Shown: piece after piece, positions 1 to 10,629 of the stretch
Layout: each line of letters starts with the position of its first letter
Position numbering within the stretch: position 1 is the first letter of the stretch
Assembly (NCBI GenBank): GCA_937625935.1
Contig: OW569366.1
Location: 372,001 to 436,000 of the forward strand
DNA: 64,000 bases
Direction: 5' to 3'
From: Tetramitus jugosus
Lineage: Eukaryota > Heterolobosea > Eutetramitea > Acrasida > Vahlkampfiidae
Translations under genes and position numbers: made by a program
Notes under the pieces: model-generated
Databases searched by the model: none
What the model was told of the DNA's origin: nothing
The model's input: the letters and a program-made list of their open reading frames with translations, nothing else

Positions 1-1344
1 CATTTCTGTCTTGTACATCAATGGATCTGATAGCCTTGATAGATACCGCAGTCCATAACTGTTTGCTTTGCTACTGAATGCATCATTCAGCAGTATCAGC
101 GTAATGAATACGAAGAGAATCGCTGAGATGAGCGTCGATAGAATCCAGGACGTGTTTGAAGACCACGAGTAGCTAAAGATCACAGAGATCACTGCTATGG
201 GAACAAGTATCAATATCGGAGTACAAATGGCGATGGCTACAGCAGTCTTTGAGGACAAGTATCTCAACATCACAATCGTCTTCCTCAATGATTCGTTTGG
301 TTGGACATAGTGATCATAAATAGCTTGATAGTACCGTCTGGCGGCAATGAATCTAAGTACCTGTACAATGTATATGACACACATGCATATAAATGGCAAC
401 GGCCATGCAATAGAGTACAATAGCAAGTTATACTGACTCACATCCAACATGTTAGACAGAGCGTAGAGATTCTTCGATGTTTGCTTATAGTTTCTCGACA
501 ACATGGTCAGAGAAAATACTCTCTGAAACAATAGGGCTACTGATCCAAGCATCAATCCAACATATCTCGGTTTTATGCGTCTCTTTCTTCTCATTACAGT
601 TAGCATGAACGTATGTACTAAACAGAGCAATGAGGAGATGCTAACGACCACGATCGGAAACACCTTGATTTTTCTGTTGTACTTCCAGTAGGCCACCGTA
701 GCTTCAGTGACATTTGGAGCACTGTTCAAGCATCTCAGTGGCATTGACTCTTGCGAGAGATCAATCGATAGAATCGATACATTTGTTGGCATTTCCAGTG
801 TTTGTTCTTTGGCCCCTGCTCTAATTTCTTCGAATGAGTGACTCAACACGATCAATTTGACAATTGATACCTTGTGGTCCCATTCCTGATGATGCCTCAA
901 GTTACTCAATCGAAACATTCGATACTTGGAGAGAGGAGACCAAGTGTCCAATCTGCCACTTTTTGCCACACTCACATTCAGATTCAAATTCCGAACCAAC
1001 GGCAACAGCTCATCATCTCCCATGTCAGCAGCATTCAATGACGGAGTCACTTCAGCTTCGAACAATTCTTCTCTCATCTCAAGCTTATAGTGACTCCTAA
1101 ACACATGAAAGAGGCTACTTGTTGTCGATGAGTTCTGCGACGAGAGATGAACACTGATCCAACCGTCTGGAAAAGGCTTTTTTACAATAAATATGAAGGA
1201 GTTCGGATTAATATCGCTCCAGTGAAATTCCATTCGATTATTCATCAAATGAACACACTTTGGAGACACGTAGCTCATAACAATCAACAACAACAGGAAA
1301 ACATGCACCACAACAAATGAGGTCCTCCATGACAGATGTGGCAT
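1..1344 (-). CDS. Multi-pass membrane protein, C-terminus cut by window edge
   Basis: The frame from the ATG at 1344 is open for 448 codons to the window edge, so the C-terminus is missing. Residues about 8-24 are a hydrophobic signal or anchor. A polar region of about 200 residues follows, probably lumenal or extracellular, with Asn-x-Ser/Thr sites. From about residue 230 there are at least five hydrophobic segments separated by short basic loops (for example TVMRRKRRIKPR). A large outer domain followed by a membrane bundle is like some seven-helix receptors, but I recognise no family motif and give no function. It lies 140 bp downstream of the stop of the giant gene on the same strand, so its promoter must sit in that gap. 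Confidence 0.75.
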   Translation of the reverse strand, partial: MPHLSWRTSFVVVHVFLLLLIVMSYVSPKCVHLMNNRMEFHWSDINPNSFIFIVKKPFPDGWISVHLSSQNSSTTSSLFHVFRSHYKLEMREELFEAEVTPSLNAADMGDDELLPLVRNLNLNVSVAKSGRLDTWSPLSKYRMFRLSNLRHHQEWDHKVSIVKLIVLSHSFEEIRAGAKEQTLEMPTNVSILSIDLSQESMPLRCLNSAPNVTEATVAYWKYNRKIKVFPIVVVSISSLLCLVHTFMLTVMRRKRRIKPRYVGLMLGSVALLFQRVFSLTMLSRNYKQTSKNLYALSNMLDVSQYNLLLYSIAWPLPFICMCVIYIVQVLRFIAARRYYQAIYDHYVQPNESLRKTIVMLRYLSSKTAVAIAICTPILILVPIAVISVIFSYSWSSNTSWILSTLISAILFVFITLILLNDAFSSKANSYGLRYLSRLSDPLMYKTEM

Positions 1345-1484
1345 GTTTTCTGTTGCAATTTTTGTTCGGGATTTTACGGGAGAACGAAGACGGACAAATA
1401 AAAAATGGCGATATTATTTCAGTTATTGCCTCGAATCGTTGTGAATGAAAGTTTACGATTTTTTACTGTCCTCGATGAATTGAC

Positions 1485-4400
1485 TTAGTGTTCATAAGCG
1501 TAGGAGAAGAGTCCCTTGTCCTTCTTTTGCTTCATTTGGATGAACTCTGGCTGCATGAGGAACGCAGACTTGTTCATACCAAACACCTTTTCAAACTCAG
1601 CATCAGACAAGTATTGCTCTCTCTTGTCACCCTTGACATCAGATGGAAGCTCGCTTGATTTCTTGTCCTTGAGTTCTGCGTACGTGTAGGTCTTCAGATT
1701 TTGTTGTTCAATCTGTGGGCCAGAAGCAGTCTTGGACTTTCCGGCAGTGTCAGTCAATGAGTCGAGCTTGGCTCTGAGCACAGGTGACACCATCTTTGAT
1801 TTCATTGCTTCGAACTTCTTGTCATCTTCATCTGCTTGAGATGGTTTCTTGCCCCATTTCTTGTCTCCTTCAGATGACTTTTGCCATGTTGGGATATACA
1901 TTGAGTCGAACTTTGGACCTTGAGTGGCGTAGGATGGCTTTGGTTGATCACCTCTTCTTTCAGCGGCCTTCAAGTAACTGCCAAAGTTCAATTCCCATGG
2001 ATTGACTCTGTTGTGAGCAAGACCCCATCTGGTCTGTTCAGTGAATCTGTGACCAACAAATTGAGCGTATGGAACTTCGAATTTCCATCCTCTTAGATTG
2101 TTGATGGCAATGACAGCTTCTCTCTTCTTTTCTCTGACTTCACTGGCAGATGCATTTGGATTTCTTCTTAACCAGTCAAGTAAATCTTCAGCGTAATCCT
2201 TTGCAGTTTGTCTGTCCTTTTCAGACATGGCTCTTCGCACATCCTTGTTATGTTCCAGAACCTTGAGAACCTTTTCGGCGTAATCCTTCAAGTCCTTGTG
2301 TGCATCTTGGTTATCCAGCATTTCGTCAATAAATCTCTTGAGTTCGTCACGCTTTCTGGCAACTGCTTCCTTGGTAGCATTTGGATTATCTTTCAACCAT
2401 TGTGCAATCTCGTCCAACTTCTTGTTAACAAGATTTTTCTGAGCGTCTGACAATGAAGCAAATCTATCATCATTCTTCAACATTTGTCTGTAGTCTGTCA
2501 ATTCTTTTTCAAGTTCCTTCATTAATCTACCACCAGAGAGAATTGGCAATGCAACCTTCTCGAGTTCCTTCTTCTTTGCCTCGATTTGTGCCTTGGATGC
2601 CTTCTTATTCTTTTCTAGCCAATCGACAGTATCTTTGCAAGCATTAATAATCTTTTCCTTGTCTTGCTTGGAGAGATTATCTCCCATCTCCTCAGTTTCT
2701 TGACTCAAGCTGTTTGCTAGACTCTTCAAGTCTCCGTGACTTTCAGCTCGCTCAACCAATGGTTGAATGACAGCTTCACCTTCCTGCTTCACTCTCTTGA
2801 TTTCAGCTACGGATGCGTTTGGATTTGCCTTCACCCAGTTTTCAAGCTCAGTACACTTATTATTGATGATTCTCTTCTCTTCATTGTCGAGAATAGACAT
2901 TCTATCATCCTTCAGCAGCTTGTTCTTTGTTTCTTGAGCGTAGTCAATAAGTTCCTTCTTTTGGTATCCTCTGGTGATTGTAGGGCTAATCTTTTCTTCG
3001 AGTTCCTTTCTCTTTCCAACAGTCTCCAGAAGTGGAGCATGCTTATTCTTTGATACCCAATCCAACGTCTTGTTGGCTGCGTCTCTAACTTCTCGCTTTT
3101 CAGCTTCAGAGAGATGATTGCCCAGAGTATCAATATCTTGCAGTGCCTCCTTAGCATAGTCTTCAAGCTTGTTCAGCTCATCAACTCTGTTAATGATAGG
3201 ATCTAATGCCTTGCGAATTTCCGCTTCCTTGTTGTGAAGTTCAGCCAAAGTAGCATCAGGGTTGTTCTTCTTCCATTTTGCAGCTTCTTCGAGCACTGTT
3301 CTGATTCGGTCGGCTTCTTCTCTCTTAAGCTTGGAATTGAAACGAGGGTCATTGTCGAGCTTATTCTTCACATCGTTCATGTAGTCTTCCATTTGTTTCT
3401 TCTTCTCAGCTCTATCCAAGATTGGTTTCAACTCCTTTTCGAGTTCACGCTTCTTCTGAAGAATTTCTGATTTCGAGGCAGTCTTTTCGTTTGCCTTCAA
3501 CCAGTCCATAACTTGCTTGGCTGTATCGACAACCTTTCTGGCTTCTTCCTGTGACAATTCATTCTTGAGTCTGGTGGCATCATCGATACACTTGGTGGAG
3601 TAATCCTTGAGGTCATTGGCGGCCTCTGCTCTTGATACAGCAGGGTTGACAGCTCTGTCATGAGCAGCTCTCTGCTTCTTGATATCCGAAACGGAGGAAT
3701 TTGGATTATTAGCAACCCAATTTTCAGTGTCAGCGCAATGTTTGGTCACATCGGATTGTTCCTTGTCAGTGAGAGCTGAGAGTTTGGAGTCTTGATCGAC
3801 TCGTCTCTTCAAATTGGCTGCATCATCTTCAAGCGCATTCAATTCGTCGATACGATCCATCATTGGTTTCAAAACACGATCCAACTGAGCTTTGTTGTGG
3901 TCAATTTGGGCCTTGTTTGCACTGTGCTTGTTCTTATCCAACCAAGCAAGGGACTCTTTGGCGGCATCACGAATCTTCTTCGTCTCAGCCTCACCCAGTC
4001 TTGATGTCAAACGACCATCTTCCTCTAATCTCTTCAGTGCATTCTCAGCAGTTTGCTTGAGAACTTGGCTGCTCTCAGCCTTATTCAACAGTGGTTCAAC
4101 AATATTCTTATAACTGGCATCCTTTTGGTTCAATTCCTTTGCTGAGGCGTTTGGATTCTTGGCCAAATAGTTGAGCATATCATCAGCGGCAGCAGTCAAG
4201 CGCTTCTTTTCGTCCTCTGTGAGTGCGAAGAGTGATGGATCATTTTGAACTCTATTCTTGATGTCCTTTGCATGATTTTCGAGCGATATTCTGTGGTCAG
4301 TCTTCTTAACTGTTGGCTCCACAATATTTTGCAGCTCTGCTCTCTTCTCATCGATCTCGCTGCTGCTCAAATTTGGATTGGCCTTTAGGTAGTTCAAAAC

Positions 4401-7400
4401 ATTTTCAGCACTTGCTGCAACTTGATCTCTCTCCTTTTGGCTTGAATGCTTGTTGAACATGTCATCAGAGTTCACTCTGTTCAAAAGATTTTGAGCTTCA
4501 GTGGTTAGGTTGTGTCTATTCTCAGCCTTCTTAACCAAAGGTTCAATAACATTCTCAGCATCCTTTCTCTTGGCCAATATTTCACCAGAGGTAGCATTTG
4601 GATTTTCATGCAACCACTTATTGACAGCTGCCAGTTTGTTGACAATCTGTTGCTTCTCTGCATCAGACAAGTTGGTCAACTTTTCATCTTCGTTCAATCT
4701 TCTGTTCATTTCATCGCAGTAGTCCTCCAAAGAATTCTTCTCTTCGACTCTCTTGATGATAGGTGTTGTCAAGGATTCGAAATGCTTCTTCTTCTTTTCA
4801 ATTTCATCAATAGATGCATTTGGATTCTTGTTCAGCCAATCTAAGCAATCGTCGCAAGCCTTTGCTAACTGTGATCTCTCAGCAGCTGACAGACCAGATT
4901 TCAATCTATAATCATCAGACAATCTGGATTGCAAATCAGCAACACTTTGTGCAAGAGCATGATGGTTCTCTGCTTTTGTTACAAGTGGGTCAATATTATC
5001 TTCGGCTTTGTGTTGTTCTTGAGTCATTTGTCCGATGGTGGCATTTGGATTCTTCGCCAAGAAACCTAGAGCATCATCCGCCTTCTTGTGAATGGCATCA
5101 CGCTCTTGCTTGCTGAGAGAAGACAATCGTTCATCAAATCTGACGTCATCTTGTGCATTCTCAGCGTAGACAGCCACATCACTTCTCTTCTCAGCTCTCT
5201 CAACAAGAGGATTGATAATCTTAGCCATTTGTTTTCTCTGCTTGTCCATATCTCCCTTGGAAGCAGCAGGATTCGACTTGGACCAATTGAGCAAATCATC
5301 GCATTGCTTCTTGATCAAGTTTCTTTCTTGGTCAGAAAGAGAGACGAGTCTCTTGTCCTCATCTACTCTTCTCTTCAAGGCAGAAATAGATTCATCAAAG
5401 TCATACTTGGACTCAGCACGGGTCATCAAAGGATCAACAATGTTGTTCAAATCTTGGTGCTTCTTCAAGATATCGGATAGAGAGCTCTTTGGATTCTGTT
5501 CAATCCACTTGAGCGTGTCATCGCATTGTGAAATAATTTGGTTGCGTTCTTGGTCGCTCAAAGAAGCGTACTTTGGATCATTCAACACTCTCTTCTTGAT
5601 GTCGTTCGCATGATCAACGAGGGCATTCTTAGCATCGACACGGTCAATGATTGGTTTCACTTCCTCCAACTTGCGGAGTGCTTGTTGAATTTCTTCAGTT
5701 GTAGCGTCAGGATTCTGCTTCAAGAACTCGATTGCGTTCTCTGCAGCATCACGAATCTTGTTCTTTTCATCATGTGACAAATTGTTAAAGAGTTTGTGAT
5801 CATTGTTCACTCTGTGAAGGTATTCATTGGCTTTGGTTAGCAACTCATCTGCCTTACCAACCTTGTTGAACAATGGTTCAATCACGTCTTGAGCTTCACG
5901 CAAAACGGCAATGGCCTTTGCTGTGTCAACGAGTTCATCTGCCAATCCATCTCTGCTCTTGGCTGCCAATTTTTCTGCAATGGCTCTCTTTTCGGCAATC
6001 TCCTTTTCGAGTTGCTTCTTTTCACTTTCTGACAAATGGACCATCTTTGGATCATTATTATATCTGTTAGTCACGTCGTCAATGTATTCGATCAAATTGT
6101 TGATTGCGTCACCCTTGTTTACAATTGGTACAACTGCAGATTCAAACACATCCTTTGCACGCAGTAATTCCTTTTCTGTCATATCCTTGTTTTGAAGCTT
6201 CTTAACCAGGTCATCACAAGCATCAATGATATTCCTCTTGTCCTTCTCACTTAATGAATGAGCAAACTCACCATTGTTCAAGCGCTTCTTCAGATCTCTG
6301 ACGTGATCTTCCAAATCACCACGCAAGTCAACTCGTGAGAGAATATCGGAAGTGTTGGCGATCAGTTCATTCTGCTTCTTGGCCATTTCAGAGATCTTGG
6401 CATCTGGGTTCTTGTTCATCCAATTGATAACATCATCACATTGTTGTAAGATGTGAGTTTTATCAGCATCGGAAAGACCGGCCAATCTTCTATCGTTGTA
6501 AACTCTATTTCTCATATTTGAAACAAAGTCTTCGAGTTCAGTCTTCTTCTCAGCACGGGTAATAATTGGATCAATAACATGGCTCATCTTCTCCTTTTCA
6601 GCGAGAATTTCAGCGGCAGAAGCATTTGGATTCTTCTCCAAGAATGACAAGGCATTGTCACAGGCGATTTCAATTTTTCTCTTCTCGTCTTGTGACAAGT
6701 TATTGGCGAGTCTGGCATCTTCGTTGAGTCTTCTGCGCAAATTCATAACTTCATCTCTCAAGTTGGATGCATATTCTGCTTTGTTAACAAGAGGATCCAC
6801 AACACGCTCAGCTCTTCTCTTCTGTTCAGAGATTTCGGCAAAGTTTGCATTTGGGTTACGTTTCAAGAAATCAAGAGCATCTTGGCAAGCGTCTCTAATT
6901 TGTTTCTGCTCTTCCTTGCTGAGAGATGCAAGTCTCGGATCATCTTCGACTCTTCTCTTCATTGAGCGGCAGTATTCTTCAAGTTCGACAATCTTGTCTG
7001 CTCTCTTGACAATATCATCAATATCCTTCTTCATGTCCTTCTCAATCTGATCTACATCAGCATCAGGATCTGCCAATGAATCTTGCACACGCTTATGTAC
7101 ACGCTCCAATTTCTGTCTATCAGATTCGAGAAGAGCAGCCAAGTAGGCACCACCTCTCATACGATCTCTAATGCCATTGATGGCATCACGAAGTTCGTTT
7201 CTTCTCTCAACCTTTCTGAGTGCTGGATCACCAACGGCCTTCAATTGATCTCTCTTTCCCTTAATCTCGTCTAACCAAGATGTAGGATTCTTTACTGACC
7301 AATCAATTGTTTCGTTGGCCTTGTCGACAACATTTTGCTTCTCACGATTTTTGATAGAATTTGCCAATAGAGGATCTTGAAGCATGTGTCTCTTAAAATC

Positions 7401-10400
7401 TCTTGACAACTCTTCTAGATCATCCAAGGCATTGAGACGATCCACAATTGGTTTGACATTTTCGTCGTACTTCATTTGTAGCTTGGCAAGATCATCGAGA
7501 GTGGCATTAGGGTTGTTTCTGAGGAAATCAAGAATTTCGTCACAAGTGTCTTCGATTAACTTTCTTTCCTTGTCACTTAAGTTGGCAAATCTGTCATCGT
7601 TCTTCAAGGCTCTCTTCAAAGCAGAAGCCGTATCTTCCAAAGTCTTGCGGGTTTCAGCTGTATGAACAATAGGATCGATGATATTGTGCACCTTATTGAG
7701 TTGTTCCTTCAATTCATCCAAAGAGGCGTTTGGATTCTTGGCCAACCAATCAGCAGAATCATCCAACGCCTTTTGAATGAGCTTACGATCAGCATCGGAC
7801 ATTGAGAGCAATGCAGGATCCTCTTGCAATCTCTTTCTCATTCCACTAATCAGATCAGTCAACTCCTTCTTCTTGGCCAAACGACCTAGAATTGGTGCGA
7901 CAGCATCTTCGAGTTCACGTCGCTTTTGATCAATTTCAGCAGCAGATGCATTAGGATTCTTATTCAACCAATCAACGTTTTGATCACAGCCGAAAAGAAT
8001 GGTGTTTCTTTCATCATCTGTCAATTGACGCAAGAGCTTATCATCATCGTTCACGAAATCTCTCAACATTTGATCTCTATTATTGAAGCGTTGGAGAGCT
8101 TCAGCAGCATCGCTGGATGGTTTGGATACAACGTCATCTTCCCAGATGAAGTCTTCATCATCAACACCTCGGCGAGTCTTGTGCTTGTAAGCCTCCTCCA
8201 TCTTTTGTTTCATGGCTTCTTGTTCAGCGAGCAACTTCTTCTTCTCTTCTTGCTCTCTCTTAATACGCTCAGCTTCTCTCTGCATTTCTTCTTCTGCCTC
8301 TTGTCTGAGTCTTTCTTGCTCACGCAACTGTCTCTCTTCTTCCTCCTTGCGTTTTGCTTCTTCTTCTGCCTTCTTCTTCTCTTCTTCAATTCTTCTTTGT
8401 TCTTCTTCCTCTCTTCTTCTTTCTTCTTCTCTTTGTTTTCTTTCTTCTTCGAGTCTCTTGGCACGAGCTTCTCTTTCCTTTCTGTCTGCCTCTTCTCTTG
8501 CCTCGTCTTCTTCCTTTTGACGTTGGGCATTGATTGCTCTGTTGTGATTGACAGCTGCAGGGTCTTCTGCCTGGAGTCTGGCCAATCTTCTAGCAATGTT
8601 CAGTGGTCCAGCAGCGATCAGAACCTTACCCTTTGGAAGATCATCTTCCTCGCCATGTTCGCCCAAACCGAAACGGTGATCTCTTGGCTTATCATTAACC
8701 TGAACGTTAGGTTCATATTCACCTCTTATCTGTTTGGTTGGCGGAACTTCAGCTTCAGCCTTCTCGAGAGCATCTTGATACTCTTCATCGGAAATAGTTC
8801 TTTCTGCTTCGCTCTTTGGTGGATTCTTACCGCCACTCATTGCATTCAATAGTGGTTTCAAAGCACCCAAGTTCTTCAAGATAGCCTTGTTCTTAGGATC
8901 AACAGATGACATATTCCACAAAGCACCGGCAGCATTAGACTGAATGGCCTGATTTGGATGTGAAAGACATGCGACCAAACCTCTGATACCATCTTTCTCT
9001 CTAATCTCAGTACAAACTTTCTTACTGGCTGAAATGTTCAAGAAACATGCAGTTGTCTTCTCCAAAATGTTCTCGCTATTATGACCCAAGAAATTCTTGA
9101 TCAACAATTCGACGACACCACTCTCAACCGTGTCATCTGCAGTGTCTTTGTCATAACCAAGAACGGCAACAGAGATCACAGCAAACAAGCTCAATTTGGC
9201 CTTCTTTGGATGCTTCAAGCATGGCTTCAAGCTATCAAATCCATTCATGCTTCTAAAGTCTTCTGAAACAGCAGGATTACTTCCGAGAGTCAACAAGGCA
9301 CCACAAACCTTTTCCATCACTTCAGTGTTGCCTTGATTGGCATCCAAAAAGTTCAGAATCTTTTCTACGATTCCCATCTTTTGGAATTCGTCCTTGTTCT
9401 GAGGTGTATGAGACAAGTTCCATACAGCAGCAATTGCAGCAGTTGCAACACCATTGTCAGGGTCTTCATCCTCGTTGAAATAGTCTACCAAATCGGCCAC
9501 TAGGTTCAATCCATCCACATCTTTCACCAACTCTCCTACCTTGCGACTAGCAGACATGACAGACAAGGCCATCAACAAATTAGAGAGTGTTTCTGGTTGA
9601 TGATCGTCCTCTTGCTTCAACAGATTCACGATTTGATCCACTGCACCAGCCATACTCAACGCTTCTCTCACTGGATCACCGCAGGATGACATGTTCCAAA
9701 CAGCACCTGCCGTTCTCACAATCACATCCTCATCACCACTCTCCAAGCATTCAATAATGCGATAGAATTGATCAATTTGCATCAATTGATCCACAATCCC
9801 TGCACTCAACACCAATGCGGCAAACGCACCCATCGTATTCTTTTGCACTTCAATATTTTGAACATGGAAACAATCATACATGATTCGAACACCATCGAAT
9901 CTCTTGTCCGATATTTGATCTCTCGCTTCATCACTATCACTGAGATTCATCACTGCACCGACCAGATTTTCAATGGTTCTCTCAATGTTCTCCTTTCGTG
10001 CTGGAGTGAGCTGAACAACAACCTTGTTCTCCTCTTCTTCACTTGCACCACCAATGCCCAACTGATTCAACAAAATATCCAAATGTCTCAACAGTTTTGG
10101 TACGGCTCCACTCTGCACAATTTGATCTCTACCTTCAGGCTCAATCGCCATATTCAACAATCCTCCTGCAGCAGTCTTTACAATCTCTTCCAACAATTGT
10201 CTCATTTGAGAAGAGAGATTGCTCTTTTCTTGTTCGTCAAATGTGTCCAAACAGTTGACAACGGGAGGGATACATCCCATCTTGTACAATTCAGTTCTTG
10301 CTTCAACATCGGCCGACATGCTAGAAATGCTGTTCAAGGCAGACAATCGCTTGTTCAAGTCACTGGATTGTGACAGGTTTTGGAACAGGTCAGAATTTGC

Positions 10401-10433
10401 ACTAGACATTCTTGTTGTGTTTTCCGAATGCAA
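1485..10433 (-). CDS. Giant ARM / coiled-coil / tandem Hsp70-lid-like / villin headpiece protein
   Basis: A single uninterrupted 2982-codon frame. Residues 1 to about 540 are armadillo repeats (recurring GAVWNMSS, AAVWNLSH, GALWNMSS). About 640-750 is a charged E/R/K coiled coil. About 781-2778 holds some 27 tandem units of 70-80 residues. The unit runs LEDYA, a K/R-R-V-x-D-D stretch, LSDxEK, a Cys-Asp-Asp then W-L stretch, KNPNAS, then KxELExVVxPIVxRAE. This follows the order of the Hsp70 C-terminal lid (NM-x-VEDE, DEDK, C-x-E-I-x-W-L-D-x-N, KELE-x-V-C-NPI). No Hsp70 ATPase or beta substrate-binding domain is present. About 2915-2982 is a villin headpiece ending in the diagnostic KKDKGLF, followed by SYAYEH. 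Inference: a large actin-linked scaffold. The start could also be the Met at residue 9 (10409). The domain reading is mine and unsearched. Confidence 0.9.
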   Translation of the reverse strand: MHSENTTRMSSANSDLFQNLSQSSDLNKRLSALNSISSMSADVEARTELYKMGCIPPVVNCLDTFDEQEKSNLSSQMRQLLEEIVKTAAGGLLNMAIEPEGRDQIVQSGAVPKLLRHLDILLNQLGIGGASEEEENKVVVQLTPARKENIERTIENLVGAVMNLSDSDEARDQISDKRFDGVRIMYDCFHVQNIEVQKNTMGAFAALVLSAGIVDQLMQIDQFYRIIECLESGDEDVIVRTAGAVWNMSSCGDPVREALSMAGAVDQIVNLLKQEDDHQPETLSNLLMALSVMSASRKVGELVKDVDGLNLVADLVDYFNEDEDPDNGVATAAIAAVWNLSHTPQNKDEFQKMGIVEKILNFLDANQGNTEVMEKVCGALLTLGSNPAVSEDFRSMNGFDSLKPCLKHPKKAKLSLFAVISVAVLGYDKDTADDTVESGVVELLIKNFLGHNSENILEKTTACFLNISASKKVCTEIREKDGIRGLVACLSHPNQAIQSNAAGALWNMSSVDPKNKAILKNLGALKPLLNAMSGGKNPPKSEAERTISDEEYQDALEKAEAEVPPTKQIRGEYEPNVQVNDKPRDHRFGLGEHGEEDDLPKGKVLIAAGPLNIARRLARLQAEDPAAVNHNRAINAQRQKEEDEAREEADRKEREARAKRLEEERKQREEERRREEEEQRRIEEEKKKAEEEAKRKEEEERQLREQERLRQEAEEEMQREAERIKREQEEKKKLLAEQEAMKQKMEEAYKHKTRRGVDDEDFIWEDDVVSKPSSDAAEALQRFNNRDQMLRDFVNDDDKLLRQLTDDERNTILFGCDQNVDWLNKNPNASAAEIDQKRRELEDAVAPILGRLAKKKELTDLISGMRKRLQEDPALLSMSDADRKLIQKALDDSADWLAKNPNASLDELKEQLNKVHNIIDPIVHTAETRKTLEDTASALKRALKNDDRFANLSDKERKLIEDTCDEILDFLRNNPNATLDDLAKLQMKYDENVKPIVDRLNALDDLEELSRDFKRHMLQDPLLANSIKNREKQNVVDKANETIDWSVKNPTSWLDEIKGKRDQLKAVGDPALRKVERRNELRDAINGIRDRMRGGAYLAALLESDRQKLERVHKRVQDSLADPDADVDQIEKDMKKDIDDIVKRADKIVELEEYCRSMKRRVEDDPRLASLSKEEQKQIRDACQDALDFLKRNPNANFAEISEQKRRAERVVDPLVNKAEYASNLRDEVMNLRRRLNEDARLANNLSQDEKRKIEIACDNALSFLEKNPNASAAEILAEKEKMSHVIDPIITRAEKKTELEDFVSNMRNRVYNDRRLAGLSDADKTHILQQCDDVINWMNKNPDAKISEMAKKQNELIANTSDILSRVDLRGDLEDHVRDLKKRLNNGEFAHSLSEKDKRNIIDACDDLVKKLQNKDMTEKELLRAKDVFESAVVPIVNKGDAINNLIEYIDDVTNRYNNDPKMVHLSESEKKQLEKEIAEKRAIAEKLAAKSRDGLADELVDTAKAIAVLREAQDVIEPLFNKVGKADELLTKANEYLHRVNNDHKLFNNLSHDEKNKIRDAAENAIEFLKQNPDATTEEIQQALRKLEEVKPIIDRVDAKNALVDHANDIKKRVLNDPKYASLSDQERNQIISQCDDTLKWIEQNPKSSLSDILKKHQDLNNIVDPLMTRAESKYDFDESISALKRRVDEDKRLVSLSDQERNLIKKQCDDLLNWSKSNPAASKGDMDKQRKQMAKIINPLVERAEKRSDVAVYAENAQDDVRFDERLSSLSKQERDAIHKKADDALGFLAKNPNATIGQMTQEQHKAEDNIDPLVTKAENHHALAQSVADLQSRLSDDYRLKSGLSAAERSQLAKACDDCLDWLNKNPNASIDEIEKKKKHFESLTTPIIKRVEEKNSLEDYCDEMNRRLNEDEKLTNLSDAEKQQIVNKLAAVNKWLHENPNATSGEILAKRKDAENVIEPLVKKAENRHNLTTEAQNLLNRVNSDDMFNKHSSQKERDQVAASAENVLNYLKANPNLSSSEIDEKRAELQNIVEPTVKKTDHRISLENHAKDIKNRVQNDPSLFALTEDEKKRLTAAADDMLNYLAKNPNASAKELNQKDASYKNIVEPLLNKAESSQVLKQTAENALKRLEEDGRLTSRLGEAETKKIRDAAKESLAWLDKNKHSANKAQIDHNKAQLDRVLKPMMDRIDELNALEDDAANLKRRVDQDSKLSALTDKEQSDVTKHCADTENWVANNPNSSVSDIKKQRAAHDRAVNPAVSRAEAANDLKDYSTKCIDDATRLKNELSQEEARKVVDTAKQVMDWLKANEKTASKSEILQKKRELEKELKPILDRAEKKKQMEDYMNDVKNKLDNDPRFNSKLKREEADRIRTVLEEAAKWKKNNPDATLAELHNKEAEIRKALDPIINRVDELNKLEDYAKEALQDIDTLGNHLSEAEKREVRDAANKTLDWVSKNKHAPLLETVGKRKELEEKISPTITRGYQKKELIDYAQETKNKLLKDDRMSILDNEEKRIINNKCTELENWVKANPNASVAEIKRVKQEGEAVIQPLVERAESHGDLKSLANSLSQETEEMGDNLSKQDKEKIINACKDTVDWLEKNKKASKAQIEAKKKELEKVALPILSGGRLMKELEKELTDYRQMLKNDDRFASLSDAQKNLVNKKLDEIAQWLKDNPNATKEAVARKRDELKRFIDEMLDNQDAHKDLKDYAEKVLKVLEHNKDVRRAMSEKDRQTAKDYAEDLLDWLRRNPNASASEVREKKREAVIAINNLRGWKFEVPYAQFVGHRFTEQTRWGLAHNRVNPWELNFGSYLKAAERRGDQPKPSYATQGPKFDSMYIPTWQKSSEGDKKWGKKPSQADEDDKKFEAMKSKMVSPVLRAKLDSLTDTAGKSKTASGPQIEQQNLKTYTYAELKDKKSSELPSDVKGDKREQYLSDAEFEKVFGMNKSAFLMQPEFIQMKQKKDKGLFSYAYEH

Positions 10434-10629
10434 AATCTGTTGTTGATCTTTAAAATATACAAATAAAAGTAGTTTTTGTGTTTTGTTTTGTGGATGGATG
10501 TGATGGGAAAATGAGAAAAACGAGAGATTGGCGATTCACCACCAGATCATCACACCGGTTTTTTTGACGTGTGACAAGAAATGACAAGCGATGATGGGAA
10601 TCATTTACAGACATTGAACTAACCAAGGA

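Noticed and set aside
2736-6195. Many 60-130-codon plus frames opposite the lid array
   Set aside because: They recur with the repeat period and are antisense shadows of the tandem units.
7926-8852. 308-codon plus frame rich in Leu, Phe and Ser
   Set aside because: It is the antisense of the giant protein's E/R/K coiled coil; codon bias of the coiled coil opens this frame.
1485-10433. Reading the array as spectrin, ankyrin or HEAT repeats
   Set aside because: Spectrin units are about 106 residues and HEAT about 40; the 74-residue unit and its Cys/Trp/Pro positions follow the Hsp70 lid better.
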